From positions 659,694,292-659,758,291 of the forward strand of contig NC_081414.1 in assembly GCF_030272615.1 (NCBI RefSeq): 64,000 nucleotides of DNA. Direction: 5' to 3'. The notes beneath the pieces were generated by a model. It had not been told where the DNA came from and made no database searches. It saw only the letters and a list, made by a program, of their open reading frames with translations. A program made the translations under genes and the position numbers. This document shows positions 25,304 through 38,385 of this stretch, one piece after another; within the stretch, counting starts at the first letter, position 1, and each line of letters opens with the position of its first letter. This DNA is from Cryptomeria japonica. Its lineage: Eukaryota > Streptophyta > Pinopsida > Cupressales > Cupressaceae.

Positions 25304-25315
25304 TGGTATCAGAGC
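25304..25315 (+). other. Primer binding site (initiator Met tRNA) of copia A
   Basis: TGGTATCAGAGC, a full 12-base match to the plant initiator methionine tRNA-complementary site, two bases after the LTR end. Confidence 0.95.
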
Positions 25316-25372
25316 ATCCTCCAAGTCCTCTTTTTTATAAGCTTAACTGCTTGAGGAAAAGATCCTAGTCTA

Positions 25373-28300
25373 ATGATGAAGAGGGAAGGTCCAAAGTTCA
25401 ACAGAGATAATTTTAGTATATGGAAAGATAGAATGAAGATATACATCAGAAGCATGGGTGCCCAACACTGGAGCTATGTTGAGAATGCTTATGTTGCCCC
25501 TACCGGTACTCTCACCAAGGACCAAAAGAGAGAGATGTAGGAGAATGGGCAAGTCATGGAAGCCCTAATTAGCAGTTTATTTGACATTGAGTTTATTGAT
25601 GTCCAAGATAAAGTAAATCCCAAAGAAGTCTAGGATACTCTTGAAAATATCTATGGCGGTGATGAGCATGTAAAAAAAGCTAAGGAAGAAAACCTTAGAG
25701 GGAAGTTTGAAGACATGCAAATGGTTGAAGGTGAGACCATTCAATGGTATGGAATAAGAATCAAAACTGTTGTCAGAGATATCAAGAGTGCAGGTGGTAA
25801 GATGGAAGATTCCACTTTGGTAAGCAAAGTTCTGAGATCCTTATTACCAGTCTATGCAATAAGGGTTGCTGCTATTCAGGAGTTGAGATCAATAGACAAG
25901 ACTAAGGTATCCCTAGACTCCATCATTGCAAAGTTGACAACCTATGAGCTAAATAGTTTTGATGACAGTGTTCAAAAGACTAAATCAACTTTTAAAGCTT
26001 CTACTGTACCATCCAGAAAAGGAAAAGAAGCAAGCACCAGTGGTGAACCAAGATAGAACAGAGAAATGGACGATGAGGAGATTTTGATGGCATTTGAATC
26101 TCTTCTTGCCAGGAAAATTCCTAAAGGAATTGGTAAATACAGAGGTAAGCTCCCTTTGAAATTATTTTCTTGTAACCGGATAGGACATATTGTTGTAATC
26201 TATCCAAATGGTGACAACAAGGACAAACCAGAAAGGTTCAAGAAATTCAAAGGAGGAAACTGAAGAAATAGTTTTGTGGTAGTTGATGAAGGTGTCACAG
26301 ATGAGGAATCAGAAGATGAAGAAAATGAAGATATTGTGTTTGTTGCTATCAAGGAAAATGTGTTAGACAAGAAGGCTCTTGTCTCCCACTTTGATAATTC
26401 CAATGATTGGATTATTGATAGTGGCTGTTCTCACCATATGACTGGTGACCAGAGCAAGTTTCTATCCTTGGAAGAGTATGATGGTGGTGTGGTTTTCTTT
26501 GGTAATGATGCACCATGTATGGTCAAAGGCAGAGGATCCATCTCTCTAAATGGAAAGAGTAGTGCTGATAATGTGTATTGGGTTGATGGTCTCAGACACA
26601 ACCTTCTGAGTGTTGCCCAGCTGAATGATAGTGGTCTCACTCTGGAATTCAAGAATGGAGTGTGCAGAATCAAAGGAAAGAATGGTGAATTGGTGGCCAC
26701 CGGTATGCAGACCAAAGGTAACCTATTTCAGGTGAATGCAAATATAAGTACATGTCTTATGGCTAAATTCAATGACAGCTGGATATGGTATATGAGACTC
26801 TGCCATGTAAACTTTGATAACATGGTGAAGGCCAGTAAGATCAAGGCAGTTAGAGGGTTGCTGGTGTTGAGAAAGCCGGAAAATACCTTGTGCAGAGAGT
26901 GTCAATTGGGGAAAATGTCTTCCTCAACCTTTAAAGGTAAACCTTTCACTATTGACAATTTACTTGATCTTGTGCATACAAATTTGTGTGGTCCTATGAA
27001 AACTAGGAGTGTGCAGGGTGATAGGTACTTCATGATTCTCACTGATGACTGCTCAAGAATGATGTGGGTCATATTCTTGAAAGATAAGTCTGAAGCTTTT
27101 TTAAAGTTCAAAGCTTTCAGAGCATTAGTGGAGAAGGAAAGTGGTAAAAGGATAAAGTGCCTGAGAATTGATCAAGGGGAATTCACTTCCGATGAATTCA
27201 ACAAGTACTGTGAAGAACATGGCATCAAGAGGCAACTGTCTGCCCCCAGACTCCATAGCAGAATGGCCTAGTAGAGAGGAATAATCGGACTGTAGTTGAA
27301 GCAGCAAGAACAATGCTGATTCAAGGAAATGTTGCTCACACCTTTTGGAGAGAAGCGGTAAGTTCTACAGTCTACACAATGAACTGGGTACTCATCAAGA
27401 AAGTTAAGGATAAAACTCCTTATGAGTATTGGACTGGTAAGACACTTGTGGTTAGCTACTTTAGAGTGTTTGGTAGTAAATGTTACATCAAGAGGAGCGA
27501 ACACCATAGCAAATTTGATGTGAAATGTGATGAGGGAGTATTCCTAGGGTATTCCACCAAGAGAAAAGCTCTCAAGTGTTTCAATAATAGGACTCAGATA
27601 ATTATGGAAAGCATCAATGTAAGAGTTGATGAAACCTCTGAGAAAACTAAGGAAACTGGCAGTGAGCAAGTGGTAAATGAGCCGGTTGCTAGTCAACCAA
27701 GTACCAGTAACAATGTTCCTACACCGGTGGATGTAGATGCTAATACTGATGGAGATAAGGATGAAGAAGAAAAGCAAGAGTAATTTGTTAAGACCATTCC
27801 TCGATATGTCAAGCTGAATCATGATCCTAAGCAGATCATAGGAGATAAGGATGCAAGAATCCTTACAAGAAGAAAGGTTAGAGAAAACTCATGTATGATC
27901 TCCGAATTTGAGCCTAAATCATTCAAAGAGGCACATAAAGATGAAGATTGGTTCAAGGCAATGGAAGAAGAACTTGACCAGATAGAGAGAAATGGTACAT
28001 GGTCTTTGGTACCTAGACCAGAGCATAAAAATGTCATCGGTACCAAATGGGTTTTCAGAAATAAGCTGAATGAGGATGGTACAGTGATTAGAAACAAAGC
28101 CAGACTGGTGTGTAAAGGATATGCCCAAGAAGAAGGAGAAGACTAAAACCTTTTCTCCTGTAGCCAGATTGGAAGGAGTTCATATGCTTCTTGCATATGC
28201 AGCTTTTAAAGGATTCAAAGTATATCAAATGGATGTAAAATCTGCATTCCTAAATGGTGTACTTGAAGAGGAGGTGTATATAGAGTAACAAGATGGGTTT

Positions 28301-29440
28301 TCCCTATCTGAAGATAGTGACATGGTGTGTAGGCTACATAAAGCCTTATATGGTCTAAAGCAGGCACCCAGAGCATGGTATGAATGACTGCACTCCCATC
28401 TTGTGAAGATTGGATTTGAGAGAACAAGCGAAGATAGCAATATCTACTTGAAATCTGAAGGAGATCAGATCCTAATCTGTGAGGTATTTGTTGATGACAT
28501 TATCTTTGGTGGAGATGACAAGATGAATCATGAGTTTGCAGATGAGATGAAGAAAGAGTTTGAGATGTCACTCATAGGGGAAATTAAGTTCTTCATTGAA
28601 CTGCAGATTCAACAGATGAAAGATGGAATCTTTATCACTCAGTCCAAGTATGTCAAAGAGGTGTTGAAGACCTTTGGCATGGAAGATAGCAAACTGGTTG
28701 GTACATGGATGGTGACCAGTTGTAAACTATCTAAAGAGGATGACTCAGCATTGGTTAATAAGAAGGAATATCAATCAATGATTGGTAAGTTGCATTATGT
28801 AGTGCATAGTAGACCAGATATTGCACATGCAGTTGGTATTACTACAAGGTTTTAGAAAAGTCCAAGAGAATCCCACTTGGTTGTAGTCAAGCAGATTCTT
28901 AGGTATCTGAAGGGAACTATTGATTATGGATTGTGGTATCCATATAGAAAGGATTTCAACTTGAGAGTATTCATAGATGCTGATTGGGTAGGTAATGTGG
29001 ACGACCGAAAGAGCACAACCAGTGGTGCATTCTTTCTTGGTGGTAGACTGGTCTCATGGATGAGTAAGAAGCAAAGTTGTATCTCTCAGTCTACAGTGGA
29101 AGCAGAGTATGTTGCAGCTTTCATGAACTACACTCAGACAATTTGGATGAAGCATGTATTAAATAGCTTCAACGTTCCTGTATCTGATCCAGTAAGTATA
29201 TTTTGTGACAATACTAGTGCAATTAACATCTCCAAGAATCCAGTTTTACATTCTATAACCAAGCACTTTGAGCTTAAGTATCATTTCTTGAGGGAAAAGG
29301 TTTAGAACAAAGAGATTGCACTGGAACATGTTTCCAGTAAGGAGCAGTTAGTAGACATATTCACCAAGCCTCCCCCGAAGGCTACATTTATGTACTTAAG
29401 AGGCGAATTAGGGGCGCTTCCCCTTCAAGAAGTAAACTAA
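25373..29440 (+). pseudogene. Copia A gag-pol polyprotein, decayed
   Basis: Starts at the ATG at 25373 (MMKREGPKFNRDNFSIW). Order: gag to about 26060; a degenerate zinc knuckle near 26165-26200 (CNRIGH kept, flanking cysteines lost); protease at about 26405-26450 (DWIIDSGCSHHMTG, catalytic D-S-G intact); integrase at about 26780-27420 (first zinc His replaced by Tyr, CRECQLGK kept, DQGEF shortened by one Gly); RT at about 27950-28900 with FVDDIIFGG; RNase H to 29440 (VEAEYVAA, KPPPKATF). Stops in frame: 25538, 25631, 26054, 26261, about 27259, 27781, 28286, 28386, 28853 and 29303. Frameshifts near 27243 and 28139. Gag and pol share one frame in the upstream half. The usual order protease-integrase-RT-RNase H confirms Ty1/copia. 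Confidence 0.95.
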
Positions 29441-29580
29441 AGGTATATGCTCCACATCAGTAAAGTATTGCATAGTCAAAAAAAATTTCAGGATTGATGT
29501 GTTGAGGGATGCTACTCCTCAAGGGGAGTAGCATAATGGAATAGGGAAGCTTGTGCCTCCACTTTGGCATTGTTGTCAAA

Positions 29581-29654
29581 GGGGGAGAAAAAGTGAAGCG
29601 AAGAAGATATCTGTAGAAATTGGGGGAGAAGAAGTGAAGCGGAGAGATATCTTT
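29581..29654 (+). repeat. Duplicated purine-rich segment upstream of the copia A polypurine tract
   Basis: Two copies of GGGGGAGAARAAGTGAAGCG (29581-29600 and 29622-29641), each followed by a purine run and GATATCT. Together with the terminal tract they give three polypurine tracts in 110 bases. Confidence 0.75.
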
Positions 29655-29672
29655 GTATATTGCCATCAATGC

Positions 29673-29685
29673 CAAAGGAGGAGAT
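29673..29685 (+). other. Polypurine tract of copia A
   Basis: AAAGGAGGAGAT directly before the TGTTGG start of the 3' LTR at 29686. Confidence 0.85.
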
Positions 29686-31122
29686 TGTTGGCATTATGTG
29701 AACTGATATGAGGACATGATGACATTGTATGTTGTCATTGATGTCAATATGCTGAAGAAGGGAGAACCGATATATTACCAAGAACCAGTATATGTGAGAA
29801 TCGGTATAACATTGTGAACCGGTATATATGCCAAAGTAAAGTGGTGTGTTTGTTCAAGGTGAACCGACATGAGGTTATGGGAACTGGTACATGGAAGCTT
29901 TGTATGACTACCGGACTTCAAGCCTGTGTGACTCAACCGGTGACTCTGTGTGATGAGTTAGCATTGTAGCAAAGAACAGATCATGTTGCGATGTCAGCCT
30001 TGTGCACATGAAGGATCTTGCATGTAGGAGATTGTTCCTATCTACGTTGGGAATGTGCGAAGTCTATAAATGGTGAAAACACATGATGGGTTATCAGGCG
30101 CCATGAAAGCGGTGGAAAACAAATGACGGAGAACATCTTGAGATTGGTTCAAGACTGTTGTATTTAATGCAATGTGCTCAATGGTCAAGATTGAACCATT
30201 TGAATTGCTTAACCAAACAGGTTTAGGGTTTAGGGTTTATGCTACCGACCTATCTATTTCCTATAAGGTTGATGTTGTCTTTCTTTTTGTGGTTGTTGGA
30301 AAAAGTTGTGTGTGTGTATCCAAGTGAAGGGATATGTGATTCTTGCTAGACCAGAGGAGAGAAGTGATACCTGGAGAGTGTAAGTGCAGAAGGTGAAGAG
30401 GAGCTAAAGCGGATCTACATTGGCATTGAGTGTTGTTACCAGATCATTGTAATACCTATTGATCTCTAACCACTTCAATAGTTGGGAAATCCCTTAATAG
30501 GGTAGCTTTAATCAGCTTACTATAAATCCTTTAACAGGGTGACTCAAAACCATTGAGTTCTTGAAATCCTCTAACAAGGTAACCTTTAATAGGGTTTAAC
30601 CCTTAACCAGGTGATCCCTAACAGGATCAGTTCCTAACATAACCTATTGTATCAGTCTTTAATCGGACAAGGCTCCTAATAGAGAGGACTTCTAAAGAGT
30701 TCAAAAACAGCTTGTGGGTATTTATCCCCACCGTGGTTTTTCCCAGTTGGGTTTCCATTTGAAAAATCTATGTCATGTGTGGTGTTATTCATGTGATGGT
30801 TTGAGTGATTTGTGTCTGAAGGTAAATAATGTTGATCTAGCTATTTATATATCTTTGATGATAGATTACCTGTTCATGCACTAGGGTGAAATGGAAATGA
30901 AGTATTAGATTGTATGGGAAGATAAGTGTCAAGCGGTTTATGCTTGTCTTAGTTGTTCTAGGTTTTACCAGTTGTACTCTGTTTAAGACTGGTGTTACTG
31001 TTTGTCTGCCAAAGCACAGTGTCTGCTGACAAACCAGTTTTAGGATTGTGTTTTTGCCTGTACTGATTCACCCCCCCCTCTCAGTACCGGTTTAGTACTA
31101 TCCATTCATCATTGAGTTATCA
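29686..31122 (+). repeat. 3' LTR of copia A
   Basis: Same ends as the 5' LTR. Differences are mostly transitions, notably at CG within the AACCGGT motifs. It lacks about 24 bp present in the 5' copy around 24763-24787. The C run is 8 bases here (31071-31078). Confidence 0.95.
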
Positions 31123-31483
31123 ATCCAAAACCACAACTCTGAAGTATACCACCATGTGTTGAATCAAAAATATCAAAGATAGACAAATGAATAACATAAA
31201 TCTGAAATCTCATCAAGAAAACTGGAAATGCTCATAAATGTGGAGCATTGAAAATTTTGTCAAAAAAAATTATTATTGCATAGACTTATGCAACATAACT
31301 TATGGACCTCCAAAATATGAGAGAAATATCTCAGGGCAATATCCAACAACATATCAACACATCATGAACACATATGCAATATATCAACAATGCAGAGAAA
31401 AACCAAACACTAAAACACAAAATCAGTACATTGACATCAATTACAATCATAATAACACATCAAAAATCTTCACATTTGCAACA
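31123..31483 (-). repeat. 3' LTR of copia B, proximal piece
   Basis: Minus strand begins TGTTGCAAATGTGAAG at 31483 right after a polypurine tract and is interrupted at 31127 by element A. It joins the piece ending at 23836. Confidence 0.85.
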
Positions 31484-31497
31484 ATCTCCCCCTTTTT
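31484..31497 (-). other. Polypurine tract of copia B
   Basis: The minus strand reads CAAAAAGGGGGAGAT immediately before the TG of the LTR. Confidence 0.85.
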
Positions 31498-34299
31498 GAT
31501 TGATGGAAACATTCATCAATGACAAACAAAAATTTCACCTTTCAGATTCTTTTAAGAACTTCTCCAACTTCTCCAAACTCTCCCCCTTTGAGACCAAGGA
31601 CAAAGGTAAGCAACAACTCAACTTAGAATCCACACAACTCCCCCTAAGAGGAAGCCCCAAAATAGTATCTCAAACTAAGATATGCATGAAGTTCCTTGGA
31701 CTAATGCACTGCTAAATGCACTTAGTTAAAACTAGGAAGGGGTATGACCCCCAACATCTTCCGAAGATACTCAAAAGTATCTTTGCATAAAGCCTTTGTA
31801 AAGATATCTACAACCTACTCTTTTGTAGGTACATATTCAAGTTTTACTTCATTTTCTAACACCTTCTCCTTTAAGAAATGATACCAAATAGAAATATGCT
31901 TTGTTTTGGAATGAAGTATCAGATTCTTAAAGATATTAATTGCACTTGTATTGTCATACATGATTGAGATCGGTTCATCAAACATCACACTAATATCGCT
32001 CAATGTTTGTTTCATCCGAACTACCTAAGTGAAACATGAAGTAGATCCAATATACTCAACTTTTGTGGTTGATAAAGATATACAATCTTGCTTCTTTCTT
32101 AACCATGCAACTAATTGAGAGCCAAGGAAAAATTCTCCACTACTAGTACTCTTTTTATCATCAACACTTCCTGCTCAATCTGCATAAATATAATCTTTTA
32201 GAGTAAAGTCTGATCCTCTAGGATACCACAACCCGAAATCTTTTATTCCTTTCAAATATCTGAATATCCTCTTCAGTGCAAAACATGAGAGTCCTTCGGT
32301 TCTTGCTGAAATCTGGCTGCAAGACAAACAACATACATGATATCTAGTCTAGTAGCAGTTAGATATAACAATCCTCCAATCATAGATCTGTACTTTCTTG
32401 CATCAAATTTAGGGGATTTATTATCATTAGTTAACTTACATCTGGTAGTCATAGGAGTACATACTGGTTTGAAATTATCCAATCCAAACTTCTTTAATAT
32501 CTCTCTAACATACTTTGACTAAGAAATAAAAATACTTTTACTATTTTGATTCACTTGCAATCTAAGAAAGAAATTTAACTCACCAATCATAGATATTCAA
32601 AGTCCTTTTGCTTTTCACTAGAAAATTTCTTTCACACGTCATCCTTACCTCCAAATATTATATCATCCACATATATAACAACAATTAGTATCTTACTTGA
32701 TTCAACTTTAGCGTAAAGATTGATGTCAGCGGACCCTTTCTGAAAACCTTGATTCAATAGATACTTGTCTAATCTTCCATACCAAGATCTAGGTGCTTGC
32801 TTCAATCCATACAATTCCTTCTTCAATCTACAAACAACATCCGAATCATCTGATAAATTGAATCCTTCTGATTGTTCAATGCAAAAAATTTTTAACTCTC
32901 CATTTAGAAATGTTGATTTCACATCCATTTGATAAACTTTGAAATCCTTAAAAGCTGCAGACACTAAAAACATCCTGATAGCCTCCATTCTAGCAATAGG
33001 AGCATATGTTTCTTCAAAATCAATTCCTTCAATCTGTGTGTATCCTTTGCATACCAATCTTTGTTTGTTTCTTACTACATGACCATCTTCATCCACCTTA
33101 TTTCGGAATACCCATTTTATTCCAATAACATTCTTATCTTTTGGTCTAGGGACTAGTTCCCAAGTCTAATTCTTCTCAATTTGATCCAATTCTTCCTTCA
33201 TAGCCTTCATCCAATTCTTATCTTTACAAGCTTATTCAATTTTCTTAGGTTCAGCTTCAGAAAGTAAACATAAAAGAACTTGTTCTTCAACAACTTTTCT
33301 TCTTGTGATAACTCCTCTGTTTTTATGTCCTATAATTTGATTCTTAGAATTATTTTTCTGCACATACCTCGAGGTTTTTGATGTAGCTTCCAGAGCAACC
33401 TGAGTTTCTTTTTGCTTGTCTTCATCCCTATTCTTCTATTCATCTCTACTTGTAGACTCATCATATTCATAACCTACTTGGATACTAGTTTCTTTTGAAA
33501 TGCTTTCATCAACCTTCACATTTTCACTTTCAACAATTTTGTTCAACCTCTTGCTATAACATCTGTAAGATTTTCTTTTTGTAGAGTAACCCAGAAATAT
33601 ACCTTCATTAGCTTTGCTATCAAAATTTCCAAGATTTCCTTCATCTCTTTGACTATAACACTTACATTCAAACACTTTGAAATACCTTACTGAGAGAATT
33701 CTTCCATGCCATAACCCATATGATGTTTTCTCATACTTCTTCTTGAATAAAACTTTGATAAGGGTATATACAACAATATGTATTTCTTCTCTCGAATACA
33801 CTTCTGGTACATTTGCCTCTTTGATCATAATTCTTGCTACCTCTTGAATAGTCTCGTTCATTCTTTCAACTACATTCTACTGAGGTGTCAGAGAAAATAA
33901 ATGTCTTCTAATTCCATATTTCTCATAGAAAGTATCAAATTCATCAAAAATAAATTCTCCTCCTCTATCAAATCTTAAACATTTAATCCTTCTATCAACT
34001 TCATTCTCAACTCTAGCTTTTAATATATTAAATATTTTCAATGCTTCTAATTTTTCTCTTATAAATGAAACCCAAGTCATTCTAGAATGATCATCTATTA
34101 AGGGAATAAAACACCTCTCATATTGTAAACTCCTTGTTCTACTTAGGAGGAAATTTTTTATGTGAACCAAATCTAATAATCTGGTAGAAGATTGTTCTTT
34201 TCCTCTAAATGTTCCTTTTCTTCTTCTTTCTAACTTGACATTCTTTGCAAATACTATTATCTGGTTTAGTCAGCCTTGGTAAATCTCTCACAACTCTTG
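31498..34299 (-). pseudogene. Copia B pol (integrase, RT, RNase H), 5'-truncated and decayed
   Basis: Read downward from 34299: pre-integrase zinc motif CKECQV near 34250; integrase core at 34170-33880 (DDHSRMTW, RFDRGGEF) and C-terminal part at 33861-33436 (GIFLGYS); RT at 33096-32632 ([26 protein letters not shown]); connection at 32482-32273; RNase H to about 31790 (YDNTSAINI, TKHISIWYHF). Several frameshifts and stops separate these pieces. Most domains are recognisable, but the N-terminal gag and protease were cut away when D inserted at 34300. Confidence 0.9.
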
Positions 34300-35799
34300 T
34301 GATGCAGAGCCAAGCAACAAACTAGGTGAAAACCTTATCTCACCCATGACTACTATGTGCAAAACAAGTTATTTTGTTTGTTCAAGTTGTGAACAACACA
34401 CCTACCAAATGCTCAACTCACAGAACAATTTGTGTGACCGGATCCATATCCATTTAGTCTCTTCCAGTACTGGTATAATGAAAACACTCTACCCTTATGT
34501 GAAGTGGTTTATTATCTTCTGGTACTAGTCAGATGGAAAACTATCCAATTTTGTCTATTGGTGGTCCAACCAACATAAAAAACCCTTAAGATCTGGCTAT
34601 CAAATGTGTTAGAGAATACTTGCCTCATAGTTGTCATATTGTCTAGTAGCTCTACTGGTTGAGTTCTCCAAACACAACTTAACCAAATTCCAAAGGACAA
34701 GAAAAAACTAAAGGTAGATTTGGATACCATTTATCTAGTTACACAATTCCCCAAAGTCTTAGACTCTAACCACAAGTTGAAAGGTTTGTACGCTTACTGT
34801 CCTTCCAGACCTAATTAAGCCAATTAGGCCTAATTTACAAAGCAAGTACCCCTTGTATTAATTCCCCAACTAAACCAACACTTTTTCAAGGTGGGGTAAT
34901 GTTTTAAACCACCAAATCCAAGGTTTCAATACTTGATCCCCATCTTCTTTATCTTTTGCAAGTGATTTCCACTTCTACAGTTCAGGCGGTCACATAGAGA
35001 TGCCCGCCTAGGGTCAATTCAATCTCTTCGGGCTTGGAGCCTCCCTACAAAACAAAACCAAAATCTTATGATAAAATGGGCCTTCTAAGATTTTCCCATA
35101 GGTTGTTTGGTCCTCTAATGAAAATGTCAGTTTAAGAGCATCTTTACAGTGAAACCCTAGGTGCCGACATGGTTTATGACCACTCTGGTTAGATTTGGAT
35201 GGATCCCTACAACCTGATTGTTAAAAAAACTCAATATTGACTCAAATGAAAGGTAAGAGACTTCCCTAACTCATCCAATTGGTTTTAGACATCCAACAGT
35301 CTGTACTAATCTAAAATGAACAACAAAAATACAGAATTTCAGAAAACTCCAAGTCTATTGTATTGCTCCAAACTCCAAAACATCATCAAATTTCATAAAC
35401 TTCAACAACTACGCTAACAAAAACATGGAATATATCCAAGTGGGCATAGTATATCCTCCCTAATGGTTTCCAACCACTTTTCAAGCTTTGGAATCATTGG
35501 AGGATTAGTTATCCCTTTTTGCAACGTTTTGCAATGACAACAAAAGTTGTCAACTTGCACTTTTCAACTTTGGCGACTCCAAGGTGTATTCGACCTATTC
35601 TAAGAATTGGTTTGATGTTTCTAAGACCAATACTTATTTTCCTAACTCATGCCTAGACTCCTACTAACCCACATGGTCATTTAACCATGGTGGCTTATTA
35701 AATGCAACCATGACAATGCCTTACGTCAATTGGGTCTTATTGACTCACAAAACTATCAACCTATTACAAATGATCATTTTCACCTCATGGGTGATATTA
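34300..35799 (-). repeat. Chromovirus D LTR, inverted left arm
   Basis: Minus strand runs TAATATCACCCATGAGG (35799) to CTCTGCATCA (34300), 1500 bp. TAATATC is probably a mutated TGATATC; together with the ATCA end it gives a short terminal inverted repeat. The homology continues past the LTR start to about 35846, through AAAGACACAAAGGAAG, which is internal sequence. Confidence 0.8.
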
Positions 35800-35845
35800 G
35801 GCTCTTTTAGACTTAATTTGTGTCTTCCTTTGTGTCTTTGTGTCC

Positions 35846-38378
35846 AAAGGAGTTTGTTGTGTATACAGATAATCATGAACTAAGCTTCCTAAATAGTTAG
35901 GAGAAATTGAGCCATAGGCATATGAAGTGGGTTGAGTCCATTCAGGCCTACACCTTTACAATAAAACACAAGAAAGGTGTCTCAAACAAAATTGCAGATG
36001 CTCTTAGCAGGAGGTCTCTAATAGTTTCAAACATCCAGTTGGAGAGTGTAGGAGTTGATTCCCTCAAGGGTATGTATGTTGCAAATGAAGATTTCAGAGA
36101 CATTTACAAGGTATGCACTGAGTTTGGTATCCAGTATCATTTAGAGTATTCTGATATTTGATTCAAGATGGTCTTCTTTTCAAAGGATGCCAGTTATGCA
36201 TTTCTAAATGTTCAACGAGGGATAACATAATTAAGGAGAAGTATAGTGGTTGTATGAGGGACACTTTGGATTAGACAAAACTCTTGAGTTGGTGAGAAGA
36301 TTTTATCACTGACCTAAATTGCAGACAGATGTCAGAAATTTTTGTTAGGATTGATGATAGTCCCAAAGATACTGAGAGGGGGGGGGGTGGGTGAATCAGT
36401 ATCTAACTAGTTTACAAAATATTTGACCTTATTAAGTATTTTGCATTCCAAAATAGTGTACCGGTAAACAAGAATTAATGCAGTAAATAAGAACACTAAA
36501 GACAACATAGAAAGCACACCATAACACAAGATGTTTAACGAGGAAACCCGGTGTGTGAAAAACCTTGGTGGGATTTGTGACCCACAATACTCACTCACTG
36601 GCCAATGAATGGATATTACTTACAAGAGGGGCCTGCACATGTAGGAAGGCCAACTGCCTAGAGCTCACTGCTCAAATACAAAAGGAAGTCTCACTGACTT
36701 ACAAATGGATTATGAAAATCCAATATAATGTACTGCTACAAAACAACATCTGCTATGCCGAATTCAGTACCGGTTTAAGCTCATACAATAACCATAAACC
36801 CTTATACAAAATCTGCCTCAATATTCGCTCTACATATCCATCATATCTATCCTCTATCATGTATCTCAAAATGATCTACAAGATCTCATACTTATATATA
36901 AGTCTTATTACAATATGCCATGTCGGATTACAAAAAGATATTACAATTAAATACAAAATATAATAATCAAAATCTTGTTGGCTGAGATGCCTGTAAATAT
37001 TATTGTCGCTGCTGGTGAACTGTCTACCAGTGTAGAGTCTGCCGGTGCCATAAGATTGCAAGGTTGCCATCAATGACAACACCTTCAATCACCTTCAATT
37101 CTCATTGGAGTGTGCAATGCCAACAATTTTGTGGATTCATGTGTGGTGTGTCAAAAGGCCAAAGGGACAACAACAAACATAGGACTATACTAGCCATTAC
37201 CCATTCCTTCAAGACCTTGGGAAAGTGTGAGCATGTATTTTGTGATAAGTTTGCCAAGAACTCAAAAAGTTTTTGGCAGTGTTTTTGTGGTTGTTGATAG
37301 GTTTAGCAAGATGGCACATTTTTTGCCATGCAAGAGCACAAGTGATGCTATATATGTTGTAAACCTTTTCTTTAATGAAGTTGTGAGAATACACGGTTTA
37401 CCCTTGAACATTATGTCAGATAGAGATGTGAAATTTGTAAGATAGTTTTGGAGGACTTTATGGAGGAAGTTAGGCACAAACTTGTCTTTTAGTTCAACTT
37501 ATCATCCCCAAACATATGGCCAAACAGAAGTGGTCAATAGTTCACTCGAAAATTTGTTACATTGCCTCACCAAGCAACATGGTGAAAAGTGAGATTCCAT
37601 CATCTCCCAAGATGAATATTCCTATAATGATTTTGTCAATAGGAGTACCGGAAGGAGCCCTTTCCAAATTGTCTATGGACTGAATCCAAGAGGTGTGCTG
37701 GAATTGAGAAATCTATCGTCAACTGAACATATCAGTGCTTGTGGAGAAGAATTTGCTGAAGGGATAAAGGAGATTCATGACCAAGTTTTGATGCAATTGC
37801 AGAGAAGTACATAGAAGTACAAGGAGAAGGCTGATAGAAGAAAGAGAGATGTGTAGTTCCAAGTTGGAGACATGGTATGGGCCAATCTAAAAAAGGAGAG
37901 ATTGCCAAAAGGGAAACACACAAAGCTCATGATAAGAAAGGTTGGAGCTTATCCAATACTCAAGAAGTTTGGGAATAATGCATATGAAATCGAATTACCT
38001 TCAGATATAGGTATATCCCCAATCTTTAATGTTGCAGATCTGACGCCATTCAAAGGTACAATGCGAGAAGATGGTACATTTTCGATGGAGGATGCTACAG
38101 ACATACTGAAAGACTTTCCAAGTCAAGGGCCACCCAAACTTGAAAGGATATTAGACACCAAGATTGTGAAGAAAACTAGGAATAAGGTCTACAAATAATA
38201 CCTTGTCAAGTGGAAAGGACTCCCTGAGGCCGATGCAGTGTGGATGGATGAAGACCAGATGAAGAAACATGGAACTACATTGCAGGAACTCATCTCAAGT
38301 GGACTTGAGATTCAATCACATGAGGAGTATGGTGCAAAAGAACCCAAAGACACAAAGGAAGACACAAATGAAGTCTAA
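35846..38378 (+). pseudogene. Chromovirus RNase H C-terminus, integrase and chromodomain, interrupted by solo LTR E
   Basis: Begins inside RNase H (GAGTTTGTTG: EFVVYTDNHELSF), with SHRHMKWVESIQAYTF and ADALSRRS at 35907-36010. The integrase zinc region follows to about 36351 and resumes at 37082 (CVVCQKAKG near 37137). Core: [14 protein letters not shown] (37285), SDRDVKF (37419), YHPQTYGQTEVVN (37500). C-terminal GDMVWANLKKERLPKG (37868) and NVADLTPFKG (38028). Chromodomain YLVKWKGLPEADAVW (about 38200-38245) indicates a chromovirus. Stops at 37443 and several later points (for example 38196) fit single transitions. Ends at TAA 38376-38378. The gag, protease and RT that should precede it are absent. 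Confidence 0.9.
36352..37081 (-). repeat. Solo LTR E, related to the copia A LTR
   Basis: Minus strand runs TGTTGTCATTGATGGC (37081) to GGGACTATCATCA (36352), 730 bp, TG..CA ends. It contains TACTGAGAG followed by ten G (36378-36387) and GTGAATCAGTA, the reverse complement of the C-run module in the A LTR, plus ACCGGT words. It splits the D integrase zinc-binding region. Flanks AGGAT and CCTTC do not form a clear target duplication. Confidence 0.75.
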
Positions 38379-38385
38379 AAGAGCC

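Larger units (their letters stand above)
23837..31122 (+). mobile_element. Copia element A, structurally complete, inserted in the B LTR
   Basis: Two long LTRs (1465 and 1437 bp), primer binding site, one gag-pol frame and a polypurine tract. Perfect 5-bp target duplication ATCCA at 23832-23836 and 31123-31127. Coding is dead: about nine premature stops and two frameshifts. The LTRs differ by many transitions and by a deletion of about 24 bp in the 3' copy, so the insertion is old. Confidence 0.95.
23045..34299 (-). mobile_element. Copia element B, minus strand, interrupted by A and cut by D
   Basis: The 3' LTR is in two pieces (31483 down to 31123, then 23836 down to 23045), about 1.15 kb after removal of A and one TSD copy. 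Polypurine tract at 31484-31497. RNase H, RT and integrase follow at higher coordinates up to 34299, where the inverted LTR of D begins. Gag and the 5' LTR are not in the window. Integrase before RT defines Copia order. Confidence 0.85.

Noticed and set aside
28877-29305. Separate gene for the 142-codon frame
   Set aside because: It is the RNase H part of the copia A pol, separated by a TAG from the RT connection region.
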